A stretch of DNA of 64,000 nucleotides from an uncultured SAR92 cluster bacterium (GCA_902527245.1 CABZOI010000003.1:1-64000), one strand, 5' to 3'; shown: positions 44,344 to 56,752, counted from the stretch's first letter. Notes: generated by a model from the letters alone, not told the origin. Numbers and translations are program-made.

Positions 44344-45026
44344 TTTTTGCCACTAAAGAAAATTTATTTATATCTTACTTAAAGAGAGATCTTGTAGTTT
44401 CCTTCAGGGGAAAGTCGGCATCATTAAATCCATTAATTTTCTTCGTCATGATAGTTTTACTAATGCCACTGAGTCTTGGCTCGTATAGTTTGGCTCTTCA
44501 AAAAGTAGCTCCAGGAATCATTTGGATCATGGCCCTACTATCAGTGCTACTTTCTGCGGGATCAATTTTCGATGAAGACTATAATGATGGTTCCCTTGAA
44601 CAAATGATCATAACTCCAAATTTACTTTTTTTGCCACTTTTAGGAAAAATGACCGCGCATTGGATTAGTAAATCTTTGCCGATCGCGATCACTGCACCAT
44701 TTTTAGGATTATTTTTGCCAATGCCCGAGAATGCATTGATACCACTCTTGGTTGGATTAATTATTGGTACTGCATGTTTCACGCTTCTCGGATCCATCGG
44801 TGCAGCCTTAACCGTTCCGACCAAAGACAAAAGCTTTCTGTTGGCATTAATTATTCTGCCTCTATACGTTCCCATCATAATATTTGGAAGCTCGGTAATT
44901 TACTACATGGCTGATGGAATGAATTGGAGATATCCGCTCGCTGCACTAAGCTCTATATTTTGCATTTTAGTTGTGTTGAGCCCTTTAGCGATATCAGGAA
45001 TATTTCGTTCCTCGATGATTGAATAG
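44340..45026 (+). CDS. ccmB: Heme exporter permease CcmB
   Basis: Membrane subunit with six hydrophobic segments, 228 residues. The family stretch FDEDYNDGSLEQMI and the LLSAGSIF preceding it are typical, as is the LPLYVPIIIFG helix. Translation is coupled to ccmA by a four-base overlap. Confidence 0.95.
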   Translation: MIFATKENLFISYLKRDLVVSFRGKSASLNPLIFFVMIVLLMPLSLGSYSLALQKVAPGIIWIMALLSVLLSAGSIFDEDYNDGSLEQMIITPNLLFLPLLGKMTAHWISKSLPIAITAPFLGLFLPMPENALIPLLVGLIIGTACFTLLGSIGAALTVPTKDKSFLLALIILPLYVPIIIFGSSVIYYMADGMNWRYPLAALSSIFCILVVLSPLAISGIFRSSMIE

Positions 45027-45040
45027 TGTGGGGTTAGTTT

Positions 45041-45778
45041 ATGCAATGGACCTGGTTTCACAAATTCGCTTCTCCAAAGTGGTTTTATCAGATCACAGGT
45101 AAGATATTACCTTTTCTAGCATGGCTCACTTTTTTTCTCTTGGTGATCGGACTCGTTTTGGGTCTCGGGTATGCGCCAGCTGATGCAAAGCAGGGTAACA
45201 GTTTTAGAATTATATACATTCATGTTCCCTCAAATTTTTTAGCACTAGCAGGTTATTTCCTTATGGCAATCGCTGGTGCTATTGGACTTATATGGAGAAT
45301 AAAATTAGCTTTCTGGGTGATGAAATGTGCAGCCCCCATTGGTATTGTGTTTACGTTAGTTGGGCTTTTAACTGGAAGTTTGTGGGGAAAACCAACATGG
45401 GGAAGTTTCTGGGTTTGGGATGCGCGTGGGACATCGATGCTTATTCTTTTGTTTCTGTATGTGGGAGTCTATTCTCTGGGACGATCGTTCCATAGTGCAA
45501 ACTCTGGGGAGAAAGCAAGTGCCTTTTTGGCGATTGTAGGGACTGTTAATATCCCAATCATATACAAGTCGGTAGATTGGTGGTTCACCCTTCATCAGCG
45601 AGCGACCATTAAATTTACCTCGGCACCATCGATGCATCCAGATATGTTTTACCCACTTCTTATTATGATTGTGGGGTTCTATCTGCTCTATGCTGTGGTC
45701 TTAATGTTGGCTGTTCGTGCGGAGATATTAGTACGTGAACGGAAAACAAACTGGGTCCGTACCCTTGTTTTAAAATAA
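45041..45778 (+). CDS. ccmC: Heme lyase component CcmC
   Basis: Loads heme onto CcmE. 245 residues with six helices and the tryptophan-rich heme-handling motif WGKPTWGSFWVWDARGTS. The periplasmic histidines lie in IYIHVPSN and in WWFTLHQ. The next gene, ccmD, begins shortly after the stop. Confidence 0.96.
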   Translation: MQWTWFHKFASPKWFYQITGKILPFLAWLTFFLLVIGLVLGLGYAPADAKQGNSFRIIYIHVPSNFLALAGYFLMAIAGAIGLIWRIKLAFWVMKCAAPIGIVFTLVGLLTGSLWGKPTWGSFWVWDARGTSMLILLFLYVGVYSLGRSFHSANSGEKASAFLAIVGTVNIPIIYKSVDWWFTLHQRATIKFTSAPSMHPDMFYPLLIMIVGFYLLYAVVLMLAVRAEILVRERKTNWVRTLVLK

Positions 45779-45799
45779 ATTTTATTGTCAACATGGTTG

Positions 45800-45994
45800 A
45801 TGTCTATGACTTTTCAATTTGATAATTTTGCACAACTCATCTTCATGGATGGCCATGGTGTTTTTGTTTGGAGTTCGGTACTCCTGACGTCATTTTTATT
45901 ATTGTCTTTAGTTTTAAACCCGATTTTAAAAAGAAGAAAATTACTAAAAAAGTTAAAAATAGAGCTTATGGGTTCAGATAATGCATCCTATTAG
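45800..45994 (+). CDS. ccmD: Heme exporter protein CcmD
   Basis: Small single-helix protein that helps release holo-CcmE. I use the ATG at 45800 (64 residues); an upstream TTG and another ATG two codons on are possible, and no ribosome site settles it. The pattern MDGHGVFVWSSV followed by a helix and a basic tail (KRRKLLKKLK) is typical. It overlaps ccmE by 14 bases. Confidence 0.85.
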   Translation: MSMTFQFDNFAQLIFMDGHGVFVWSSVLLTSFLLLSLVLNPILKRRKLLKKLKIELMGSDNASY

Positions 45995-46427
45995 AAAACA
46001 GCGACTTCAAATTATTCTTTTAGTGTTGCTATTCGCAACTCTTGCGGCCGGTCTCATCATATATGTGCTTGGGCAAAATGCGAATTTTTTCTACACACCT
46101 TCCCAAATAAAAAATGATGAGTATAGGAAAGGATCCACCTTACGAGTAGGTGGTATGGTCGTCGAAGATAGTATTAAACGATTTGATGAGACATTAGCAG
46201 TTGAATTTACTCTTACTGATGGGAATGCCTTTATCGCAGTTGTTTTTGACGGCATTTTGCCAGATCTATTCGCCGAAAATGAAGCTGCTATTGCGACAGG
46301 TGTTATTAAAGATTCTGGAGAGTTGATCGCTTCTCAGGTACTAGCGAAACACGATGAAAATTATACGCCACCAGAGTTAATCGAAACGATGGACTATTTA
46401 AAATCTACTAATTACAAGAACAAATAA
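45981..46427 (+). CDS. ccmE: Cytochrome c-type biogenesis heme chaperone CcmE
   Basis: Carries heme covalently to CcmF/CcmH. 148 residues: N-terminal anchor (about 8-30), beta-barrel domain, and the heme-binding His124 in KHDENYTPPE. The FFYTPSQI and RVGGMV motifs are also typical. ccmF starts two bases after the stop. Confidence 0.96.
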   Translation: MHPIRKQRLQIILLVLLFATLAAGLIIYVLGQNANFFYTPSQIKNDEYRKGSTLRVGGMVVEDSIKRFDETLAVEFTLTDGNAFIAVVFDGILPDLFAENEAAIATGVIKDSGELIASQVLAKHDENYTPPELIETMDYLKSTNYKNK

Positions 46428-46429
46428 TT

Positions 46430-48358
46430 ATGATTGCAGAGATAGGACAGATTTCTTTAATTTTAGCTCTCTGCACCTGCGTCTTAATGCTTATTACTCC
46501 TATTTTATATACGCAATTCCAGAATGGGATTTGGTTGAGGTTAAGTCGACCACTCGCGGTTAATCACTTACTTTTGATACTAACGTCATTTATTTGTCTG
46601 ACGGTATGTTTTTTGATTGATGATTTCTCAGTGAGATATGTTGCACAGAATTCGAATACCCTTCTTCCTTTGGTGTATAAAGTTAGTGCAGTGTGGGGGG
46701 CTCATGAGGGATCTCTCTTGCTTTGGATGCTGGTTTTAGGAGGCTGGACAGCTGGTGTAGCATTTCTGGGCTCGAAGATCTCAGCAAAATTTAGAAGTCA
46801 TATGCTGTCGGTCCTTGCGATAATTTCACTTGGATTTTTGCTTTTTTTAATTTTTACCTCGAATCCATTTGAACGCATTCTTCCGATAGCACCAGAAGAG
46901 GGTGGTGATCTTAATCCTTTGCTACAAGACTTCGGTTTGATAATCCATCCACCTCTCTTATACATGGGCTATGTGGGTCTGGCAGTTCCTTTCGCTTTTG
47001 CAATTGCCGTATTGATTTCGGGAACCATGGAAAAAGAGTACATAGCTTGGTGTCGACCCTGGATCAATATCGCTTGGGCTTTTCTTACGGCGGGTATTAC
47101 GCTCGGTAGTTGGTGGGCGTATTATGAGCTTGGTTGGGGAGGCTGGTGGTTTTGGGATCCGGTAGAGAATGCCTCATTGATGCCATGGTTGATCGCTACT
47201 GCCTTGATGCACAGCTCTTCAGTGACAGAGAAAAAGGGTACCATCGTAACTTGGACAATTCTTTTGTCGATAGCTGCATTTTCTCTGAGTCTATTGGGAA
47301 CATTCTTAGTTAGATCTGGCGTTCTGACATCAGTTCATGCATTCGCGACTGACCCAGAACGGGGAGTTTTCTTGCTGGTGATGTTAGCATTATTTGTGGG
47401 TGGTTCGCTTTTTCTTTTTGCTTTTAAGGGTCACAAATTGGCGTCAAATCAAAATGCGAACGGCTGGACGCGTGAGCTTCTGTTAGTAATCAACAACATG
47501 TTGCTTGTGAGCATGACAATAATCGTCCTTATAGGCACCCTCTATCCACTTGTTAGTGACATTCTTAACTTAGGTAAGATATCTGTAGGTCCTCCATATT
47601 TTGATTTCTTTTTTGTACCTACTACGGTTGCTCTGGCAATTTTCATGGGTATGTCGGCCAGCTCTCGTTGGAGCACCTCTAACCTCTCTGAATCAATGAA
47701 GCGGGTAATATTACCTTTGGTGATATGTTTAATTTCTTCCATTTTTGTTGTGTTTGCCATTGAGGCATTCAGTAGAAATTACAGTTTCTCTTGGTCAGCT
47801 CTGATAACGTTTATCGCAGTATTATGGATTTTTTTGACATTAATAGAAGATATTCACCTGAAATTAAGGACGAAGATGGTTGGAGTTATTAAAAATAAAT
47901 CTTTCTTGGGAATGACCGTGGCGCATTGTGGGCTCGCTATTTTAATATTGGGAGTGGGTCTCAGTAGTGCGTACAGCACCCAAGAAGATTTGCGCATGAA
48001 ACCTGGTTCAAGCACTTACATCTCTGGATATAGGTTTAATTTTAGAGAACTAAATGAGATCGAGGGCCCAAATTATTCCGCCAGTCAAGGGGTTTTTGAT
48101 ATATATGTTGGTGATAATTTAAGGGGGTCTGTTGCACCCGAAAAACGACGTTATTTTTCAGGCAGAGATGTCATGACGGAGGCAGGTATTCGCACAAATC
48201 TTCTTAAGGATATTTATATTTCTTTGGGAGAGCCAATAAATAACAATGAATGGTCTGTTCGTTTGTATGTAAAGCCAATGGTGAGATTTATCTGGATTGG
48301 CGGATTTTTAATTGCGGTTGGCGGCATTATTGCAAGCTTCAATCGCAGAAAATCATGA
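46430..48358 (+). CDS. ccmF: Heme lyase CcmF
   Basis: Large integral membrane protein (642 residues, about 14 helices) that attaches heme to apocytochrome c. The tryptophan-rich motif GGWWFWDPVENASLMPWL and the heme-binding histidines in VWGAHEGSLLLW and GLIIHPPLLYMGY are intact, as is the late LTSVHAFATDP. Length is normal, so it is the unsplit bacterial form. Confidence 0.97.
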   Translation: MIAEIGQISLILALCTCVLMLITPILYTQFQNGIWLRLSRPLAVNHLLLILTSFICLTVCFLIDDFSVRYVAQNSNTLLPLVYKVSAVWGAHEGSLLLWMLVLGGWTAGVAFLGSKISAKFRSHMLSVLAIISLGFLLFLIFTSNPFERILPIAPEEGGDLNPLLQDFGLIIHPPLLYMGYVGLAVPFAFAIAVLISGTMEKEYIAWCRPWINIAWAFLTAGITLGSWWAYYELGWGGWWFWDPVENASLMPWLIATALMHSSSVTEKKGTIVTWTILLSIAAFSLSLLGTFLVRSGVLTSVHAFATDPERGVFLLVMLALFVGGSLFLFAFKGHKLASNQNANGWTRELLLVINNMLLVSMTIIVLIGTLYPLVSDILNLGKISVGPPYFDFFFVPTTVALAIFMGMSASSRWSTSNLSESMKRVILPLVICLISSIFVVFAIEAFSRNYSFSWSALITFIAVLWIFLTLIEDIHLKLRTKMVGVIKNKSFLGMTVAHCGLAILILGVGLSSAYSTQEDLRMKPGSSTYISGYRFNFRELNEIEGPNYSASQGVFDIYVGDNLRGSVAPEKRRYFSGRDVMTEAGIRTNLLKDIYISLGEPINNNEWSVRLYVKPMVRFIWIGGFLIAVGGIIASFNRRKS

Positions 48359-48388
48359 ATATTTTCCAAAGAAACAAGCATTAACGAT

Positions 48389-48922
48389 ATGAAAAAGATT
48401 TTACTGAGTGCGCCTATTATTTTTTTCCTGCTAACGCTGGGATTCCTTTACAGGGGCTTGGAGAACGATCCAAAACATTTACCTTCAGCGCTCATCGGCA
48501 AAAATATCCCGACATTCGAGCTAAGAACACTCGATGCTGAAAACGTGCTCACACAGGAACAATTGCTAGGCCAACCATTTCTTTTAAATGTATGGGCAAC
48601 TTGGTGTTACGCATGTCGAATTGAACATCCTATGTTAGTCGAATTATCAAAAAGAGGAGTTAAAATAATTGGATTAAATTATAAGGATAAAGAATCTCTA
48701 GCTGGTGACTGGTTGGACGATAAGGGAGATCCATATATTTTTTCAATTTTTGATCCTGATGGTAAATTGGGTTTTGATCTGGGCGTGTATGGGGCGCCAG
48801 AAACTTATTTGGTAGATGCATACGGTATAATCATGCACAAGAGAGTAGGCGTTCTTGATGAGCGAATTTGGCAAAATGAATTCAAGGATAAATATTACGC
48901 TTTAGAAAACGCAATTAAATGA
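48389..48922 (+). CDS. ccmG: Thiol:disulfide interchange protein CcmG (DsbE)
   Basis: Membrane-anchored thioredoxin that keeps apocytochrome CXXCH cysteines reduced. 177 residues with an N-terminal anchor (about 4-21) and the active site WCYAC (Cys73 and Cys76); E. coli has WCPTC, so the two intervening residues differ. The DsbE-type stretch GVYGAPETYLVDAYG contains the cis-proline. It overlaps ccmH by four bases. Confidence 0.94.
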   Translation: MKKILLSAPIIFFLLTLGFLYRGLENDPKHLPSALIGKNIPTFELRTLDAENVLTQEQLLGQPFLLNVWATWCYACRIEHPMLVELSKRGVKIIGLNYKDKESLAGDWLDDKGDPYIFSIFDPDGKLGFDLGVYGAPETYLVDAYGIIMHKRVGVLDERIWQNEFKDKYYALENAIK

Positions 48923-49332
48923 GATATTTATTACTATTTTTAATTTCTTTACTCATCTCAGTGCTAAATGCTGAACAGTTAATTACTTTCTCTGATGATG
49001 CCTATCTAAAAAGATACCAAAATTTATTGGAGGAGCTCAGATGTCCTAAGTGCCAAAACCAAAATTTAGCCGATTCTAACGCGCCTATATCTAATGATTT
49101 AAAAGAAGAAATACAACGCTTGCTGGAGCAAGGATTAGATGATGATGATATTAAGAGAGCGTTAACAGAAAGGTATTCAGATTTTATTCTCTACGATCCA
49201 AAATTTAACAAAAACACATACTTCCTGTGGTTAGCACCTTTTATTGTGTTACTAATTGGCTTTTGGTGGGTATATTCCATGTCTACCAAGAACTATAGTT
49301 CTCAGAGTAAAGACAGAGATTTGGAAAAATGA
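48919..49332 (+). CDS. ccmH: Cytochrome c-type biogenesis protein CcmH
   Basis: Thiol-redox partner of CcmF. 137 residues, signal-anchor N terminus, LRCPKC active site (Cys42, Cys45) with the family continuation QNQNLADSNAP, and a C-terminal transmembrane helix (about 103-119). It is the short CcmH; the TPR part is a separate gene, ccmI, which overlaps it by four bases. Confidence 0.95.
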   Translation: MRYLLLFLISLLISVLNAEQLITFSDDAYLKRYQNLLEELRCPKCQNQNLADSNAPISNDLKEEIQRLLEQGLDDDDIKRALTERYSDFILYDPKFNKNTYFLWLAPFIVLLIGFWWVYSMSTKNYSSQSKDRDLEK

Positions 49333-50024
49333 GTTTTGTGTGGATTGCTTCACTCTTATTTTTAACAACTTCCTCCTTGTCCTACCTGTGTTTTATATTT
49401 TTTCAGTCTCATAATAAAGACAGAGAAACCATTTTGTCAGTAAACGAGAAAGCTGTCTTCATCACCGCAGTGTTCTGTACTCTTATGTTTACTGCACTTC
49501 TATACTCAAAAATTGGATCTCATGAGGATGTTATCGTCGCTCACTTACTTGAAAATGAAACTCCCAGCAGTGAGGACTCTGAGATTAATGAAGAATTAAT
49601 TGATAATATGCGCAGGAGTCTTGATAAAAGACCACAGAATGTCTTGTATGCTGTTTTGCTGGCAAATTATGAAAAGTCTCAAGGAAACTTTGATGCCGCA
49701 TCCGAGTTTTATGATCTTGCTTTATCATATTCCCCTGATGATCCAAATTTGCTATCGCAATATGCTGAAAACTTATTTTTAGCCAATGATAGAAGTTTTA
49801 ATGAGTCGGTAAATCAAGCAATTGAGAGGGCATATAAAGCTGACAGCAATCAACCAATTATACTAGGTTTAATGGGCGTCAGGGCATACCTTGATAATAA
49901 TTTCGAAGAAGCAATTTTTTTTTGGCAAAGAGGATTAGATAACACAGAAAAAAACGATCCTTATTACCAAAGTTACCTGGATGGAGTAAGGAAAGCCGAA
50001 GAGAAAATTCTAATGAATCAATAG
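49329..50024 (+). CDS. ccmI: Cytochrome c biogenesis TPR protein CcmI
   Basis: Apocytochrome c chaperone. 231 residues: two N-terminal helices (about 3-25 and 38-58) with a cytoplasmic loop, then a TPR domain (about 80-225: VLYAVLLANYEKSQGNFDAA, DPNLLSQYAENLFLANDR). The first part corresponds to CcmI of the E. coli-type split arrangement. It ends the ccm operon; smc begins 77 bases later. Confidence 0.9.
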   Translation: MSFVWIASLLFLTTSSLSYLCFIFFQSHNKDRETILSVNEKAVFITAVFCTLMFTALLYSKIGSHEDVIVAHLLENETPSSEDSEINEELIDNMRRSLDKRPQNVLYAVLLANYEKSQGNFDAASEFYDLALSYSPDDPNLLSQYAENLFLANDRSFNESVNQAIERAYKADSNQPIILGLMGVRAYLDNNFEEAIFFWQRGLDNTEKNDPYYQSYLDGVRKAEEKILMNQ

Positions 50025-50101
50025 TGCAAACAAACCTGATTATATGTTTTTTTGGATGGTTAAATGTGTAAAATATGAAAACACGAAAAAACTAAAATTC
50101 T

Positions 50102-53100
50102 ATGCGTCTCAAGTCAATAAAAATTTCTGGTTTTAAATCATTTGTGGATCCCACGACTGTTATTTTTCCAAGTAACTTATGCGCTGTGGTAGGCCCCAAT
50201 GGTTGTGGAAAATCTAATGTCATTGATGCAGTTAGATGGGTTATGGGTGAGATGTCTGCAAAAAATCTTCGTGGCGATCAGATGTCAGATGTAATTTTCA
50301 ACGGTTCAAGCGCTCGAAAACCGGTAGGACAGGCTACTGTGGAGCTAATTTTTGACAATACCCTAGGAAGAGTTAAGGGTGAATATGCGAACTATAATGA
50401 GATTAGTGTTAAGAGAAAAGTCACCAGAGACGGACAATCAAATTACATTTTAAATGGCACAAAATGTAGGCGACGAGATATAACGGATATATTTTTGGGA
50501 ACTGGTCTTGGTGCCAGAGGATACGGCATCATTGAGCAGGGAATGATTTCACAACTAATAGAATCAAAACCTGATGAACTGCGAGGTCATGTTGAAGAAG
50601 CTGCAGGAATTTCAAAGTATAAAGAGCGTCGGAGAGACACTGAAAACAGAATTTCTAGGACTGAAGAAAATTTGGAGCGGTTGGCAGATATAAGAGAGGA
50701 ACTTGGCAGGCAGCTCTCAAGGCTTGAAAGACAGGCAAAAGCTGCTGAAAAATATACAGCAATTAAAAAAGAAAAAAGACAAGTGGAATCAGAGGTACTT
50801 GGACTAAAGTGGAAGTCTCATGATCTTGATTTGGTCGCTTTAAAAGAGAAAATCGCCTCTTTTGAGATTGAGAAAGAGAGCATTAATGCAAATAAATTTG
50901 AAATTGAGACAAAAATCGAAAAACTGAGAGTTAGTTTATCTGATGAGGGTGAGATTTTTAATAAAAAACAGGCTGCATTTTATGAGATAGGCAACGAGGT
51001 TGCGAGGATAGAGCAATCGATCGAAAATGCGAAGCAGAGATCAGATGATTTAGAGAGAGAAATCAGACAAACAGAGGAAAGTTTTCTCGAGACTAAGCAA
51101 AATTTAGAACATGATAGTGAAAAATGCCTTGCGTTGGAGGAGGAGCTCACCAAGATTTTACCGAAGCTGGACGAAAGGATAGCTATTGAGGCGAAACTAA
51201 AAGTTAAGGCTAATGAACTTAAGGAAAAAAATTCTGTATTTCAACTATCTTTGGAGGGAATTAATCAAAAGAATGAGAATCTGAGACAAGAAACAAATAG
51301 CGTTAGATCAAAAATCGAGTATTTGGATAAATCTCTGGCATCTGCGGAAACAAGACGGAAGGATCTTGAGGAAGAGAAGGCGAAGTTGCAATTAAAATTG
51401 AAGACATTCGATCTAGAGGGTCAAGAGACGATTTTAATAAGATCGGAAGAAGAGATTGTCTCGATTCAGAGTGAATTGAAATCCTATAAAACTCAGATCA
51501 CGGCTCTGAGAGATCAAGCAAAGAAAGAGATGGATAGAGTTCATTTTTTGAAGTCTAAAAGTGAGGAAATGGTAGGTCGGAAATCCTCGCTGGAAACATT
51601 ACAAAACCGCTCGGCTGAAAATGAAATATTAGGTGAATGGCTGAAAAAAAATGATTCATTCATTGAAGAGAAGCTAAAAGATTCGTTGGTGGTTGAGTCT
51701 GGCTGGGAGGAGGCCGTCGAAACTGTTTTAGGCGCATATCTAGAGGCGAATGAGTCTAAACATTTCAATAACATTTTAGAGCAAATTGATAATCTTTCCG
51801 AGGGAGAGCTGCTTGTTTTTGATGGAAATAATGAAGCAGCATTTAATGAGTCAGCGCAGAAGAAGCGGTTGTCTGATTTTGTTAGTCATAAGTTTGCAAA
51901 AAATATTCTTGCCTCAGTCTATGTTGTCGATTCTTTATCTGACATAAAAAAATATCGAAGTAAACTTACTGACAATGATTCTTTGATAACTCAGAGTGGG
52001 ATATGGGTCGGAAAAGATTGGTTAAGAATTCGAAGGATGCAGTCAGAAGAGCATGGCACATTAGTCAGAGAAAAATATATCAAACAGTTATCTGTTGACC
52101 TAGAAAAAGTATCTTCCGATATCATTGCTAGTGAAGGGAAATTGCAAAAGATAACCATTTCACTCGCCAAGGTCGAAGATGATGAGGAAAATAAATCAGC
52201 TGAGTTTGCTATTAAATCCTCAAATTATGCAGAATTGAAATCGAAGTTCAGTTCTGCATCTACAGAGATGATTCAAATAAATGACCGAAGTAACCAGATA
52301 TCTGCGCAGCTTAATCAACTGAATGATTCTATTTCAAAAGATTGTAATGAGCGCGATGAAAGTCAAGCAAAATTGAATCAATTAAAAAAACAGCTAGATA
52401 TTGATCTAACTGACCGAGAAAAGTTCTCTGCGAGCCGACAAGAAATTGAATTTAAATTAGAGGAGACCGTTGGGCAGCTTACAGAAAGTCAAGAGGAGTC
52501 GAGAGATTTGATGCTCAGAGACAGTACTTTAAGAGCACAAATTGAATCTACCAAAGTAAATATAACCAGAGCCGAAAGGCAATTAAAATTGCTTGAGCAG
52601 AAAAAACAAGATTTAAAGAAATTTACCAGCGAAAAAAAATCGCCATTTGAGGAATTTGAAGTTAATCTTTCTCAAAAATTAAATGATAAGTTGCAAGCAG
52701 AAGAAAATTTGAAGGAAGCACGCGAGTCTATTGATTTAACTGAATCCAAAATTTCCGAGTTGGAAGAGAGAAGAAAAGCAATCGAAAATGATTCACAGGT
52801 GTTTCAAGAAAAATTGCAGGCTGAACGGATTAATGAGAATCAGCTAGTTACTCTCCAAAGAAGTCTTGAAGATCAAATCAAAGAGAAGGGCCATGACTTA
52901 CACAAATTGCTTTCGGAGCTTGAAGAAACTGCTACTCTTGATAGTTGGGAAACAAGAGCTTCCGCGCTTGAGAATAAGATTAACAGCCTGGGACCTATAA
53001 ATTTAGCGGCTGTTGATGAATATAATACTGAATTTGAGAGAAAAACATACTTAGATAAACAAAATGCAGAGCTGGAGGATGCTTTATCGGTGCTCCAAAA

Positions 53101-53602
53101 TGCAATGAAAAAGATTGATTCAGAAACAAGGACCAAATTTAAAGAAACTTTTGATGCATTAAACGGAAACTTGCAAATCCTTTTCCCAAAACTATTTGGA
53201 GGAGGTCATGCTTATCTAGATCTAATAGGAGATGACTTGCTGGACACGGGTGTTGTTCTAATGGCCAGGCCACCAGGTAAGAAAAATGCATCCATTCATC
53301 TTCTATCAGGAGGTGAAAAGGCACTTACCGCAATAGCCTTAGTTTTTTCAATTTTTAAGTTGAACCCAGCGCCTTTCTGTATGTTAGATGAGGTAGATGC
53401 ACCTCTTGATGACTCAAATGTTGCAAGGTATGCCACCTTGGTCAAAGAGATGGCTAGCGATATCCAGTTCATTTATATCACTCATAACAAGATTTCAATG
53501 CGCGAAGCAGAGCAGTTGATGGGTGTTACCATGCATGAACCCGGTGTCTCTCGTCTAGTGTCTGTTGATGTAAATCAGGCCGTTGAGATGGCAAGTGGGT
53601 AA
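50102..53602 (+). CDS. smc: Chromosome partition protein SMC
   Basis: Condensin ATPase that compacts and segregates the chromosome. 1166 residues: N-terminal ABC head with Walker A GPNGCGKSN (about 31-39), a long coiled coil, a central hinge (about 500-640), a second coiled coil, and the C-terminal head with LLSGGEKALTAIALVF and Walker B FCMLDEVDAPLDD. All ATPase motifs are intact. Its partners ScpA and ScpB are encoded at 61912-63374, so this organism uses SMC-ScpAB rather than MukBEF. smc, zipA and ligA in a row is common in gammaproteobacteria. Confidence 0.97.
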   Translation: MRLKSIKISGFKSFVDPTTVIFPSNLCAVVGPNGCGKSNVIDAVRWVMGEMSAKNLRGDQMSDVIFNGSSARKPVGQATVELIFDNTLGRVKGEYANYNEISVKRKVTRDGQSNYILNGTKCRRRDITDIFLGTGLGARGYGIIEQGMISQLIESKPDELRGHVEEAAGISKYKERRRDTENRISRTEENLERLADIREELGRQLSRLERQAKAAEKYTAIKKEKRQVESEVLGLKWKSHDLDLVALKEKIASFEIEKESINANKFEIETKIEKLRVSLSDEGEIFNKKQAAFYEIGNEVARIEQSIENAKQRSDDLEREIRQTEESFLETKQNLEHDSEKCLALEEELTKILPKLDERIAIEAKLKVKANELKEKNSVFQLSLEGINQKNENLRQETNSVRSKIEYLDKSLASAETRRKDLEEEKAKLQLKLKTFDLEGQETILIRSEEEIVSIQSELKSYKTQITALRDQAKKEMDRVHFLKSKSEEMVGRKSSLETLQNRSAENEILGEWLKKNDSFIEEKLKDSLVVESGWEEAVETVLGAYLEANESKHFNNILEQIDNLSEGELLVFDGNNEAAFNESAQKKRLSDFVSHKFAKNILASVYVVDSLSDIKKYRSKLTDNDSLITQSGIWVGKDWLRIRRMQSEEHGTLVREKYIKQLSVDLEKVSSDIIASEGKLQKITISLAKVEDDEENKSAEFAIKSSNYAELKSKFSSASTEMIQINDRSNQISAQLNQLNDSISKDCNERDESQAKLNQLKKQLDIDLTDREKFSASRQEIEFKLEETVGQLTESQEESRDLMLRDSTLRAQIESTKVNITRAERQLKLLEQKKQDLKKFTSEKKSPFEEFEVNLSQKLNDKLQAEENLKEARESIDLTESKISELEERRKAIENDSQVFQEKLQAERINENQLVTLQRSLEDQIKEKGHDLHKLLSELEETATLDSWETRASALENKINSLGPINLAAVDEYNTEFERKTYLDKQNAELEDALSVLQNAMKKIDSETRTKFKETFDALNGNLQILFPKLFGGGHAYLDLIGDDLLDTGVVLMARPPGKKNASIHLLSGGEKALTAIALVFSIFKLNPAPFCMLDEVDAPLDDSNVARYATLVKEMASDIQFIYITHNKISMREAEQLMGVTMHEPGVSRLVSVDVNQAVEMASG

Positions 53603-53648
53603 TAATATAATAATATAACAAAAAATTGCTTCATTTTTGGTAGTAAAC

Positions 53649-54464
53649 ATGGATTGGATGGGTCCTAGAGAGGTAATAATACTTATTGGCTTTTTAACGA
53701 GTCTCGCGATTATTTTGGATATTGCGAGGCGGGTAAGACGAAATAGGTATGAGAAACTACAAATGTCATCAAAGGCACTTCAAAAAAATTCTTCTGAAAC
53801 TCATGATAGCTACAGTGAGTTAGATCAAAGTCAATTTCCATCAGGCGGCTCAAGGGTCATAGGAACCAGATCTCTCGATTCTGAATTGGGATCGGACAGT
53901 AACTACAAGGATTCAAATGTTATCGAGTTTAGTGTTAATCCAGCGCAGCAAAATTTTGATTTAGGAACATCGTCGCAGGATTCTCATAGCTCCAAAACTG
54001 ATGAGTCAGCTTCTAAAATCAAACCGTCAAGTGAAATCGATAAAGGTTTGGTGTCGGAGAATGTGTTGATTATTCACCTTACTCCCTTTGAGGGAGCAGT
54101 GATTGATGGGCAGAGTTTGCTTGATGCAGCTACACAAAATGATATGAGATTTGGTGAGATGCAAATTTTCAATAAATATTCCGATATTGATGGCAGCGGA
54201 GAAGTTCAGTTTTCTATGGCAAATTTAGTAAATCCAGGAACTTTTGACCTCGGGACGATCAGACAGATAACGGTACCCGGTGTTACTATTTTCATGATTC
54301 CAGAGGATCAGCAGGATCCATTGAAGAGCTTTGATGAGATGATGCGAGTGGTTAGTAATCTGTCGCAAGCTTTGGATTTAAACGTTATGGATGATACTAG
54401 AAGCACCATGACTCCGCAGACAGCAGAGCATTACCGACAAAGAGCGAAGGCAGCTATAAAGTAA
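53649..54464 (+). CDS. zipA: Cell division protein ZipA
   Basis: Anchors FtsZ to the inner membrane. The TTG at 53637 is open, but the ATG at 53649 gives the usual short periplasmic end (MDWMGPREVIILIGFL). After the single helix (about 6-24) comes a charged/Ser-rich linker (about 30-140), then the FtsZ-binding domain (about 150-265: VLIIHLTPFEGAVIDGQSLL, GEMQIFNKYSD, VPGVTIFMIPEDQ). 271 residues. Position between smc and ligA confirms it. Confidence 0.93.
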   Translation: MDWMGPREVIILIGFLTSLAIILDIARRVRRNRYEKLQMSSKALQKNSSETHDSYSELDQSQFPSGGSRVIGTRSLDSELGSDSNYKDSNVIEFSVNPAQQNFDLGTSSQDSHSSKTDESASKIKPSSEIDKGLVSENVLIIHLTPFEGAVIDGQSLLDAATQNDMRFGEMQIFNKYSDIDGSGEVQFSMANLVNPGTFDLGTIRQITVPGVTIFMIPEDQQDPLKSFDEMMRVVSNLSQALDLNVMDDTRSTMTPQTAEHYRQRAKAAIK

Positions 54465-54468
54465 ATAA

Positions 54469-56514
<2,046 letters not shown>

Positions 56515-56554
56515 CAACATTTATCTTACAAACTATGTGTTCTGACCGTAAAAA

Positions 56555-56752
56555 ATGAAGAAAAATCTGCGTACTTTTTGGGCACTAATTTTTGTCAGTA
56601 TTCTAGCGTTAATGGCACTAAAATATAGTTTTAATTTGTCATTGTATGGTTTATTGGTTTCCTTAGGCTGGATTATTGCTTTGATCACTGTGGTCGGAAT
56701 CTTATCACTATTTGCAGGTTGGTTGATTCATTTTTTTAAAAATGATCGTTGA
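56555..56752 (+). CDS. Small hypothetical two-helix membrane protein
   Basis: 65 residues with two hydrophobic stretches (about 7-29 and 31-61) and basic ends (MKKNLRT, KNDR). No family recognised. It starts 41 bases after ligA and ends 21 bases before the convergent rlmB stop, with no obvious terminator in between. No strong ribosome site, so I regard it as likely but not certain. Confidence 0.5.
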   Translation: MKKNLRTFWALIFVSILALMALKYSFNLSLYGLLVSLGWIIALITVVGILSLFAGWLIHFFKNDR